A stretch of 64,000 bases of DNA from Akkermansiaceae bacterium (GTDB lineage: Bacteria > Verrucomicrobiota > Verrucomicrobiia > Verrucomicrobiales > Akkermansiaceae): the NCBI GenBank assembly GCA_903906515.1, contig CAIVKO010000083.1, forward strand, positions 1 to 64,000, in the 5' to 3' direction. Under the pieces are notes generated by a model, which was not told where the DNA came from, made no database searches, and saw only the letters and a list, made by a program, of their open reading frames with translations. Shown here one piece after another: positions 33,886 to 41,311 of the stretch. The position numbers were made by a program, and so were the translations under genes. How positions within the stretch are numbered: position 1 is the first letter of the stretch; each line of letters begins with the position of its first letter.

Positions 33886-34779
33886 TTAGCGGGCACGTTT
33901 GCGGCTGCGGCGTTTGAGCAGGCGGTGCAGCGCGGCGAGAGTGTCGCCGCTGGTGGATAGGTCCGCGGTGTCGATGCCGTGTTTTCGGAAAATGGAGGTG
34001 ACTCCCTCGTGCTGGCGCCCCTGGAGTTTGTTGTAGGCCATTCGCAGGTTCGGATTGCTGGTGTTGACCACGGTTTCAAACCCGGTTTCGGAGTCGATCA
34101 TGACGACCTTGCCCGCTTTCGGGAGTTTAATTTCCAGCGGGTCCAGAACGCGCAGGGCCACGATTTCATGTTTGCGGGCGACCTTTCCCAGCGGGCGGTC
34201 CAGTGGGTCCGAGTGAAAATCCGAGATGAGGAAAACCAGAGATTTTCGGCGCAGCGTGCGCACGAGGAAATCACAAACCCCGGACACGGAGGTTCCGGGA
34301 TGCGTGGGTTTTGCGACAAGAATCTCACGAACCATGCGCAGCAGGTGCCGACTGCCTTTTTCCGGGGGGATGAAAAGCAGCGGTTCGTTGGCGAAGATCA
34401 CGAGTCCCACCTTGTCGCCGTTGTGCAGCGCGCTGAAGCCGAGTATGGCAGCGGTTTCCACGGCAATCTCCCGCTTGCTCCGCGACACGCTGCCGTAATC
34501 CGCCGAGCCGGACACATCTACGGTTAGAATCACCGAGAGCTCGCGCTCCTCGTGAAATTTTCTCACATACGGTGCGTTCATCCGGGCCGTCACATTCCAA
34601 TCGATGAAGCGGATTTCATCGCCGTGCTGGTATTCGCGGAAGTCATCGAAATCCAGTCCCTGGCCGCGGAATGACGAAAGATATTCACCGGAAAACGACT
34701 CGCGCACCAACCGCCGGGCCTTGATCTCCAGCTTGCGCACGCGCGCCATGATTTCGTCAATCTGTTCGTCGGTCAGCAT
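33886..34779 (-). CDS. DUF58 domain protein
   Basis: The 297-residue soluble protein carries the DUF58 signature SSFRGQGLDFDDFREYQ followed by DEIRFIDWNVTARM (37-66), and a VWA-like metal site DVSGS (Asp88, Ser90, Ser92). LVFLISDFHSDPLDRPLG completes the fold. DUF58 proteins are constant partners of MoxR ATPases and probably bind clients or metal. The Arg-rich C-terminus ends LLKRRSRKRAR. It is the second gene of the moxR operon. Confidence 0.9.
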   Translation of the reverse strand: MLTDEQIDEIMARVRKLEIKARRLVRESFSGEYLSSFRGQGLDFDDFREYQHGDEIRFIDWNVTARMNAPYVRKFHEERELSVILTVDVSGSADYGSVSRSKREIAVETAAILGFSALHNGDKVGLVIFANEPLLFIPPEKGSRHLLRMVREILVAKPTHPGTSVSGVCDFLVRTLRRKSLVFLISDFHSDPLDRPLGKVARKHEIVALRVLDPLEIKLPKAGKVVMIDSETGFETVVNTSNPNLRMAYNKLQGRQHEGVTSIFRKHGIDTADLSTSGDTLAALHRLLKRRSRKRAR

Positions 34780-34786
34780 CTGTTGA

Positions 34787-34818
34787 TTTCAAATTTGAAA
34801 TTTCAAATCTCAAATTTC
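34787..34818. repeat. AT-rich palindromic words between moxR and the DUF58 gene
   Basis: The 39-base spacer is built of TTTCAAATTT / AAATTTGAAATTTCAAA words that read nearly the same on both strands. Similar text lies at 38712-38742 and 21253-21303. It separates two genes of one operon and may modulate message stability. Confidence 0.5.
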
Positions 34819-35802
34819 TCACGGTACGGCCACCTTGTTCATGATGCGCTCGATGACGGAATCGGTGGTGATTTCCTCTGCCTCCGCTTCGTAGGTGAGC
34901 AGGATGCGGTGGCGCAGGACGTCGAGCGCCATGTCCTTGACATCCTGCGGCGTCACAAACGAGCGGCCGTTCATGAAGGCGAGCGCCCGTGCGGTTAGAG
35001 CGAGATTGATCGTGCCCCGCGGCGAGGCTCCGGCGCGAACGAGGTTCTTGAGCGGTGCGTCCACCAGGCTGGGGAAGCGCGTGGTGTAAATGATTTGCAC
35101 GATGTATTTGCGGATCGCGGGATCGATGTAGATCGAGTTCACCAACTCGCGCGACGCCGCCACTTGTTCCGGTGTGGCCACCGGCTTCGTTTGGTATGGC
35201 GGGGTGGAGGTGGCCATGCGGTCGAGAATTTCCAATTCCTCGTCCTTGGTCGGGTAGCCGACGGTCACCTTGAGCAGGAAGCGGTCGAGTTGCGCCTCCG
35301 GAAGTTGATAGGTGCCTTCCTGGTCGATCGGATTCTGGGTGGCCAGCACGAGAAACGGCTGGGGCAGAGGGTAGGAGTGATCGCCGAGGGTGACCTGCCG
35401 TTCCTGCATGGCCTCCAACAGGGCGGACTGGACTTTGGCCGGAGCTCGGTTGATTTCGTCGGCCAGAATCAGGTTGTTGAAAATCGGGCCGAGCTTGGGT
35501 TCGAACTTCGTTGCCTGCGGGTGATAGACCATGGTGCCGACGAGGTCGGCCGGGAGCAGGTCCGGGGTGAATTGGAAGCGGGCGAACGAGGCGCGGAGGG
35601 ATCCTGAGAGTGCTTTGACCGCCAGGGTTTTGGCGAGGCCGGGCACACCTTCCAGCAGGATGTGGCCATTGCAGAGGAGCCCGATCAGCAGGCGGTCCAC
35701 CAAGCGCTCCTGGCCGACGAGCACCCGTCCCATTTCCTGCTTCACTTCCTGGATCCAGCCACTGGTTGCGGCGATTTGTTCCTGTATGTTTTCCTTGGTC
35801 AT
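34819..35802 (-). CDS. MoxR family AAA+ ATPase
   Basis: MoxR ATPases are chaperone-like AAA+ proteins that work with VWA partners. In the 327-residue product the Walker A motif is GVPGLAKT (52-59), followed by FQFTPDLLPADLVGTMVYHP, the Walker B region NLILADEINRAPAKVQSAL, sensor residues in FLVLATQNPIDQEGTYQLPE, and GASPRGTINLALTARALAF in the lid. The ATG at 35802 (MTKENIQEQI) fits the family length; an upstream ATG at 35883 has no support. It heads moxR-DUF58-DUF4381-batA-batBC-batDE. Confidence 0.93.
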   Translation of the reverse strand: MTKENIQEQIAATSGWIQEVKQEMGRVLVGQERLVDRLLIGLLCNGHILLEGVPGLAKTLAVKALSGSLRASFARFQFTPDLLPADLVGTMVYHPQATKFEPKLGPIFNNLILADEINRAPAKVQSALLEAMQERQVTLGDHSYPLPQPFLVLATQNPIDQEGTYQLPEAQLDRFLLKVTVGYPTKDEELEILDRMATSTPPYQTKPVATPEQVAASRELVNSIYIDPAIRKYIVQIIYTTRFPSLVDAPLKNLVRAGASPRGTINLALTARALAFMNGRSFVTPQDVKDMALDVLRHRILLTYEAEAEEITTDSVIERIMNKVAVP

Positions 35803-36025
35803 TGGTTTGCTGGGCTCAGTTTGACACGACGCGACATCCGCGCAACTCCCAAAGCGACACGGCGGTCCTCGTTTATGCCTCAAAGTGGCGATCCTCCGGT
35901 CATTTGTTGCATTTCGGGTCGGCCGGGTTCTTTTCCACTGGTTAAATTCTCCTAAATCTTGCGCCTTTATTGCGATTCGCCGGATATTTCTTGTTCGAAG
36001 TGGCTGCTAACCCTACCCGACGCGC

Positions 36026-36664
36026 ATGGATCCCCAACGCCCGTCTAACATCACTGAAACCAAAATTGTCATGTCCGATCCCACCGCACTGGGTGTGTTC
36101 GGCCTCTCGATGGTGACCTTTGTCGCCGCCTCGCAGAAGATGGGGTGGACCACCGGTGTCACCTACATCATTCCGTGGGCGTTGTTCCTCGGTTCTTTGG
36201 CGCAGATCTGGGCATCCACCATTGATTTCCGCAAAAACAATTACTTCGGGGCAATTGTTCTCGGTGCCTACGGATTGTTCTGGGTGGCCGTGTCCATGCA
36301 TTGGGCGATCAGCCTCGGTTGGTTCGGAAAAGTCGATGTGACGGCGGATCCGAAGCAACTCGCCTTCGCCTGCATCGGTTACACCATCTTTTCGCTATTC
36401 ATCATGGTCGCCGCATTTGAGGCAAACCGTGTATTTGCAGCGATTCTCGTCCTCATCAATATTCTGCTTCCAACGCTGGCGATCAGCATTTTGCAAAAAG
36501 GAACTCCGCTGGGAACCCTTTGCTCTGGAGCGGCGGCCTGGTCGGAGTTGGGCATCTCGTTGCTCGGATTTTACGCGGCAGGCGCGGTTTTCCTGAACAG
36601 CTACTTCGGACGCACCTTGCTGCCTCTCGGACGCCCGTTCGGTTGGATCCGTAAAGGTCCCTGA
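36026..36664 (+). CDS. Acetate uptake transporter (GPR1/FUN34/SatP family)
   Basis: The 212-residue protein has six membrane helices and matches the AceTr family, which imports acetate and succinate. The family start motif NPxPLGL is present as SDPTALGVFGLSMVTF (about 17-32). Other parts are IIPWALFLGSLAQIWAS, NNYFGAIVLGAYGLFWVAV and LLGFYAAGAVFLNS. Two methionines (residues 1 and 16) could start it; the second (MSDPTALG) is nearer the motif. The upstream 223 bases also hold the moxR promoter region. Confidence 0.85.
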   Translation: MDPQRPSNITETKIVMSDPTALGVFGLSMVTFVAASQKMGWTTGVTYIIPWALFLGSLAQIWASTIDFRKNNYFGAIVLGAYGLFWVAVSMHWAISLGWFGKVDVTADPKQLAFACIGYTIFSLFIMVAAFEANRVFAAILVLINILLPTLAISILQKGTPLGTLCSGAAAWSELGISLLGFYAAGAVFLNSYFGRTLLPLGRPFGWIRKGP

Positions 36665-36757
36665 GACGGATCGGCCAATTCCAATCCCTTTTAGCGTTTT
36701 TGGTCGGTCACCGGGCGAGATCTCTGCATGTGACCGGGCTGAATTGTTTTTTGATTT

Positions 36758-37588
36758 TTGGATATGACGATCCGCGAAACCGGCACTAGGATGTGTGCGG
36801 ACATGAAGGAGGCGGCAGACGAAAACCAGAAGAAACAGATCGTGGTGGGGGCTGGAATCCTCCTACTGCTGGCTTTTATTGTCGCGGGGGTGGTGATGAA
36901 TGCCCACGTGATCCCTGGGGTCGTGGGCGAATGGATCTCGATGATGGTTGGCTTGATGACCACGCCGATTATTTTGGAAACATCGGCATTTATTGGAGGC
37001 TTGATGGTGGTTCTGACGATCAATCACTGGCGGCAAAAACGTGACGGAGACGAATTGGTTTATCTGGAGGAATCGGACGCGCCGCAAGAGGGGAAATCGT
37101 CTGATTTGCCGGTGCGGGCGGGGGCGGTTAAAGCTCCTGAAAAGGAACTGCGCTTCACCCGCTCAGGGCAGGCAGTGGTGTTCTGGCTACTTGCGGCGTT
37201 TTTCGCGGCGATTGCGGTGACTCTTTGCGCGAGCGCACTGTATCGTGATGTCAATCCGGCGCTGCCGCATCTCGCGTGGGCATTGGCCCCGCTTTGGCTG
37301 GCCGTGGTATTGGCCCGCCTCGCGGTGGGGTTGACCCGTCATGCCTATTTGATTCTAACACCGCTGGGTATCGAAATTTTTCCATTTTTCAGGCCGGCTC
37401 GTGGGATGAGGTTGCTGACCTGGCAGGAGGTGGTCGATGCGGAAGCCGATCCCGCGTACACCATGCTGACGCTCCATCACAATCTTGAAAAGACGTCCGG
37501 CATCCGGCTTTCGCTCAAACCGATTCGCTCGGACCGCAGAGAGTTGCTGGTCAAGGCGGTGGCAGGCAGGATGATCGCTAGCAAATAA
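36758..37588 (+). CDS. Four-helix membrane protein of unknown function
   Basis: I do not recognise a named family. The 276-residue protein has an acidic/basic N-terminus, predicted helices at about 27-47, 70-89, 138-160 and 171-191, an acidic linker (about 99-128), and a soluble C-terminal part. That part (LTPLGIEIFPFFRPARGM, LLTWQEVVDAEADP, LKPIRSDRRELLVKAV) looks like the small PH-like domains that follow membrane helices in many bacterial proteins (inference). Starts at Met1, Met3 or Met12 are all possible. It converges with pilT with 6 bases between. Confidence 0.6.
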   Translation: MDMTIRETGTRMCADMKEAADENQKKQIVVGAGILLLLAFIVAGVVMNAHVIPGVVGEWISMMVGLMTTPIILETSAFIGGLMVVLTINHWRQKRDGDELVYLEESDAPQEGKSSDLPVRAGAVKAPEKELRFTRSGQAVVFWLLAAFFAAIAVTLCASALYRDVNPALPHLAWALAPLWLAVVLARLAVGLTRHAYLILTPLGIEIFPFFRPARGMRLLTWQEVVDAEADPAYTMLTLHHNLEKTSGIRLSLKPIRSDRRELLVKAVAGRMIASK

Positions 37589-37594
37589 CAGCTT

Positions 37595-38704
37595 TCAATG
37601 CGACATCGGGTTTTCGCCGGAGGCATCACCCAAGTGGGATAGATTGGATGGCAGGAAGCGTTTGAAGCGTGTTTTATCGATGGATTTCATGTAGGCTTCC
37701 GCAGGAGAGATCATTCCGGCCTTGAGCTTCGACCAGATGGACTCGTCCATGAACTGCATGCCTTGGTTTTTACCGCCGGTGATGACGTCGTAGAGTTTTT
37801 GGGTGGCACCTTCGCGGATGATGGCGGAGACGGCCGGAGTGGCGAACATGATTTCGTGCACGGCGGTCCGGCCGGGTTTATCCACGCGCTTGCAGAGGAG
37901 CTGGGCGACAACGCCGCGCAGCGAAGCGGCGAGCATGGTGCGCACCTGGGATTGTTGGTCCGCCGGGAACACGTCGATGATGCGGTCCACGGTCTTGCGG
38001 GCGTTGTTGGTGTGGAGTGTGCCGAAGACAAGCAAGCCGGTTTCAGCGGCTGTTAGGGCGAGCGAGATGGTTTCAAGGTCGCGCATTTCCCCGACCAATA
38101 CGATGTCCGAATCCTCGCGCAGGGCGGCGCGGAGACCATCGGCGAATGACGGTGTCTGGACCGGCACCTCGCGCTGGGTGATGATGGACCGCTTGTTGGA
38201 GTGAACGAACTCGATGGGTTCTTCCACGGTGATGATGTGGCGGTTGAAGTTGATGTTGATATAATCCAACAGCGCGGCCAGCGTGGTGGACTTGCCGGAG
38301 CCGGTAGGGCCGGTGACAAGCACCAGACCGGAGCGCATGTGGCCGAATTCCTTGACGATATCGGGCACGCCGAGTGACTCCAGCGATGCGATCTCGGTGG
38401 GGATTAAACGGAAAACCGCGGCCAGGCCCCATTGTTGTTTCAGGTAGTTGCAGCGGAAACGGGAGTCCTCGTCCATCTCATAGGCGAAGTCCAAATCCCC
38501 GCATTCCATGTAGCGTTGGAACGCGCGGGCATCACAGATTTCCAAGAGCAGGTTCTTAAAATCCTCACCCGCGAGGACCTCCGTATCGGGAATCGCGGAA
38601 ACCGCGCCGTGGACGCGGATTTTCGGGGGCTGGCCTTCGGTTAGGTGAAGGTCGGAGCCTTTGTTGGCGATCAGATAGCGGAAAAATTGGTCGATGCGGG
38701 CCAT
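37595..38704 (-). CDS. PilT/PilU-type pilus retraction ATPase
   Basis: PilT hexamers retract type IV pili. The 369-residue protein has the N-terminal PAS-like domain (SDLHLTEGQPPKIRVHG), Walker A GPTGSGKS (132-139), Asp box HIITVEEPIEFVHSNKRSII, Walker B SDIVLVGEMRDLETIS, and the His box LVFGTLHTNNARKTVDRIID. The C-terminal AIREGAT-like segment is SAIIREGATQKLYDVI. It is followed on the same strand by nothing and preceded by a second PilT 112 bases upstream. No pilin or assembly genes are present in the window. Confidence 0.92.
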   Translation of the reverse strand: MARIDQFFRYLIANKGSDLHLTEGQPPKIRVHGAVSAIPDTEVLAGEDFKNLLLEICDARAFQRYMECGDLDFAYEMDEDSRFRCNYLKQQWGLAAVFRLIPTEIASLESLGVPDIVKEFGHMRSGLVLVTGPTGSGKSTTLAALLDYININFNRHIITVEEPIEFVHSNKRSIITQREVPVQTPSFADGLRAALREDSDIVLVGEMRDLETISLALTAAETGLLVFGTLHTNNARKTVDRIIDVFPADQQSQVRTMLAASLRGVVAQLLCKRVDKPGRTAVHEIMFATPAVSAIIREGATQKLYDVITGGKNQGMQFMDESIWSKLKAGMISPAEAYMKSIDKTRFKRFLPSNLSHLGDASGENPMSH

Positions 38705-38711
38705 GGAATGG

Positions 38712-38742
38712 AAATCTTAAATTTTAAATTCCAAATTTGAAA
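38712..38742. repeat. AT-rich intergenic words between the two pilT genes
   Basis: The text AAATCTTAAATTTTAAATTCC followed by AAATTTGAAA resembles 34787-34818 and 21253-21303. It occupies the 5' leader of the downstream pilT gene. Confidence 0.4.
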
Positions 38743-38816
38743 CGAAGTGTCTCGATCGTGGGTTGCATGATGGATTTCGTTTCGGATTTAGTAATTAGGG
38801 TTTCGCGCTTTCTATT

Positions 38817-39899
38817 TCAGGACTCGAGGAATTCCTTCATTTGCGCTTTGTCATCGGCGCGGAAGATCAACTCATCACGCGTGATCTGGTGATCGATGTA
38901 GAGGCGGCGGAGGGACTCATCCATGGTGATCATGCCGACGTTTTTGCCGGTCTGCATGACGCCGGGTAGCATGAAGGTTTTGCCTTCGCGGATGCAGTTG
39001 GCGACGGCGGGGGTGTTGACCAGAAGTTCGAGAGCGAGCACGCGGCCTTTACCATCGGCTTTTGGAACGAGCTGCTGGGAGAGGATGCCGCGCAGGGATT
39101 CCGAGACCATGATGCGTATCTGGTCACGCTGGTCGGTGGGGAAAACGTCCAACACGCGATCCAGCGTCCGCGGGGCGTTGCCAGTGTGAAGGGTGCCTAA
39201 CACAAGGTGTCCTGTTTCGGCGGCGGTCAGTGCGAGCTGGATGGTTTCAAGGTCGCGCATTTCCCCGACCATGATGACGTCCGGGTCTTCCCGGAGCGCG
39301 CCACGCAGCGCCCTGGCGAACGACTCTGTGTGGGTGTGGACTTCGCGCTGGTTGACGTGGCAGCCTTTCGACTCGAAGACGTATTCGATCGGGTCTTCAA
39401 GTGTGAGGATGTGGTCCTCGCGGTCACGGTTGATGAAATCGACCAATGCGGCGAGAGTGGTGGATTTTCCCGATCCAACGGATCCGGTGACCAACACCAG
39501 GCCGTTCTGGTAGCGTGTGAGCGGGAGGATGTGCTCAAGCGGCAGGCCGATATCCTCGATGGTGCGGATGGTTGTGTTGATGACCCGGAAAGCCATGTCG
39601 TAACCGAGGCGCTGCTTGACGCAGGAGGCGCGGTAACGACCGTTGCTGGCGGAGTAGGCGAAGTCGATATCACCCTTGACCTGCAGTCGCTCCCATTCGG
39701 CGTCCCCGAGGAACGATCTTGCGAGGCGTTCCGTATCCTGGGGTGTCAGAGGTTGGTGGTCATTCCAGATTGGCTGGAGCTGGCCGAAGCGTCTCCACGC
39801 AGGAGGGTATGCGGTCGCGAGGTGAACGTCGGAGCATTCGTAATCACGCCCGAGTTGGAGGTATTGATCGACATGATCGAGAACCTGATGAGTGGACAT
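38817..39899 (-). CDS. Second PilT-type ATPase
   Basis: The 360-residue protein is a PilT-family paralogue. It has Walker A GSVGSGKS (139-146, Val for the usual Thr), HILTLEDPIEYVFESKGCHV, PDVIMVGEMRDLETIQLAL, and LVLGTLHTGNAPRTLDRVLD. The C-terminal segment NCIREGKTFMLPGVMQTGKN corresponds to the retraction motif. It differs clearly from the neighbour (N-terminal DVHLATAYPPAWRRFG), so the pair may form PilT/PilU-like partners (inference). It is 8 bases from the next minus-strand gene. Confidence 0.9.
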   Translation of the reverse strand: MSTHQVLDHVDQYLQLGRDYECSDVHLATAYPPAWRRFGQLQPIWNDHQPLTPQDTERLARSFLGDAEWERLQVKGDIDFAYSASNGRYRASCVKQRLGYDMAFRVINTTIRTIEDIGLPLEHILPLTRYQNGLVLVTGSVGSGKSTTLAALVDFINRDREDHILTLEDPIEYVFESKGCHVNQREVHTHTESFARALRGALREDPDVIMVGEMRDLETIQLALTAAETGHLVLGTLHTGNAPRTLDRVLDVFPTDQRDQIRIMVSESLRGILSQQLVPKADGKGRVLALELLVNTPAVANCIREGKTFMLPGVMQTGKNVGMITMDESLRRLYIDHQITRDELIFRADDKAQMKEFLES

Positions 39900-39907
39900 G
39901 GAAAGAT

Positions 39908-40309
39908 TCAGCGTTTTTTGATTTTTCGTGAAGCGAGTGGTGCGGAGACAGGTTCGTCAGGAAATCTCACTAGACCACCTGCCAGGTTTTTGAAGCGGCC
40001 TATCAGCCATGCTTCCAGCAATGGGCGTGCCGTTTTGAAGGCGAGTCCTAACAGAGTGGATTTGATCCCGCGACTGCTTTTTCCTGTGATGGCTGGCTTG
40101 CGGCGGAACAACAAGCTGGCGGCCAAGCCGGAACCGAGAGAACCTAACAACCATGCCAGAGGATGTCTGCCGAGTGACTCGCGGACGCGTGAAGGGACAT
40201 CCAGCCTGCGCCGGAAAACCGCAGCCTCCGCTGCGAGGCAGGAGCGTGAGGCATTGCTTAGGCGGATCAAACGGAGAATTTCAGGGTGTTTTACAGCTTT
40301 AGAATCCAT
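39908..40309 (-). CDS. Small basic protein, YqjK-position partner
   Basis: The 133-residue protein is basic and has a short hydrophobic part (LAWLLGSLGSGLAASLLF, about 51-68) and a second one (LAFKTARPLLEAWLIG). I see no domain signature beyond that. It overlaps the holin-like gene by 19 bases and is last in a YqjD-YqjE-like set, the position of YqjK in enterobacteria, so a role with those membrane proteins is inferred. Confidence 0.6.
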   Translation of the reverse strand: MDSKAVKHPEILRLIRLSNASRSCLAAEAAVFRRRLDVPSRVRESLGRHPLAWLLGSLGSGLAASLLFRRKPAITGKSSRGIKSTLLGLAFKTARPLLEAWLIGRFKNLAGGLVRFPDEPVSAPLASRKIKKR

Positions 40310-40716
40310 TCGCGGTCTTTTTGAAATTCAGAACGGGTGACAGGAAATGCCGGTGGGCCTGATTTTTTAGCCATGACTACCACAATCAAGGCGATCAGGA
40401 GATGGACGGCTGCACAAACAAGGGCGATCCAATACCATGGATAGTGCGAATTTTCAGCAATCAAGGCGATACCACCTGCCAGAATCAGTGCCCATGTGAA
40501 AAACGCGCAAATACCAACGACGGTCCACAGCAGCAATCGTCGCGCCAGATTTTCCGCCGCGCCTTTGGATTCTATCTGGATGAGAGAAAGCCGTGCCGTC
40601 ACCAATGCCAGAGCCGCCTCGCGCCATGTCACGGGGCGGTTGAAAGACTCCGGACCGGCCCCCCGATCGGAGAGTTGCGGTTGGGACGGAATATCGGTAT
40701 CCGGTTCTGGATTCAT
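40291..40716 (-). CDS. Phage-holin-like membrane protein, YqjE/DUF1469 type
   Basis: The product has two membrane helices (about 61-86 and 93-116 counting from Met at 40716) after an amphipathic segment (WREAALALVTARLSLIQIES). This is the layout of the YqjE / holin-X (PF07332) family. Despite the name these are usually chromosomal membrane proteins. An ATG at 40734 would add six residues. It lies between a DUF883 protein and a small basic protein. Confidence 0.75.
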   Translation of the reverse strand: MNPEPDTDIPSQPQLSDRGAGPESFNRPVTWREAALALVTARLSLIQIESKGAAENLARRLLLWTVVGICAFFTWALILAGGIALIAENSHYPWYWIALVCAAVHLLIALIVVVMAKKSGPPAFPVTRSEFQKDREWILKL

Positions 40717-40787
40717 GGGAGTGCAACCTGACATGCCTGACGGGTATCAGGTTGTAGCCGGCAATCGGGAGTGCGTAGGGACCAATC

Positions 40788-41210
40788 TCAGCGGCGGACG
40801 ATGAGCCCGATCAAGAATCCGAGTCCGAGGGCGCTGACCACGCACTTGGTCGGGTTTTGGCGGATGTAATCCTCAGCAGTGACTTGGAACTCCTTGGCTT
40901 TCACTCGGGTGTCCTGCCACTGTTCCGTGGCGGATTCCTTGATGTGCTGGGCTTTTTCCGTGGCGGCGGATTTCAAGGCGGCGGCTTTTTCAGTCGCGCT
41001 ATCGCGGAAATGCTGAGCGGATTCCACGGCGCGGTCCTTGATGGCGGAGGCTTTTGTCTCTGCGGTGTGAACGAACTCACGGGCTTTTTCACTCGCCGCG
41101 GCGCGCAGGTCGTTCGCGGCTTGGGAAATCGTCGGAGATGACGATTCGGCGGGCGATGTGAATCCAGATTCCGGATCGAGGGTAGCTGGGATACTGAAAG
41201 GTTTGTTCAT
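40788..41210 (-). CDS. DUF883/ElaB-YqjD-like membrane-anchored protein
   Basis: The 140-residue protein is a long amphipathic helix rich in Ala, Glu and Lys with repeating units (SATEKAAALKSAATEKAQHI, then KESATEQW), ending in one short membrane anchor (VVSALGLGFLIGLIVRR). This is typical of YqjD/ElaB/DUF883, which in E. coli tether ribosomes to the membrane in stationary phase. It heads a three-gene set with the holin-like protein and the basic protein. Confidence 0.8.
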   Translation of the reverse strand: MNKPFSIPATLDPESGFTSPAESSSPTISQAANDLRAAASEKAREFVHTAETKASAIKDRAVESAQHFRDSATEKAAALKSAATEKAQHIKESATEQWQDTRVKAKEFQVTAEDYIRQNPTKCVVSALGLGFLIGLIVRR

Positions 41211-41311
41211 GGTATTTGTGGTTTCCTTGACGTGTCGTCATGACAGGTCGGGCGAGGAATTAGTCGCATTTTCTTTCATCGTGTGCAAGGGGTGTCTTCG
41301 AAAATCGCCAA

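Noticed and set aside
40291-40716. Prophage remnant suggested by a holin-like gene
   Set aside because: The neighbours are YqjD-like and small basic proteins, the normal chromosomal setting of YqjE-type proteins; no phage genes are present.
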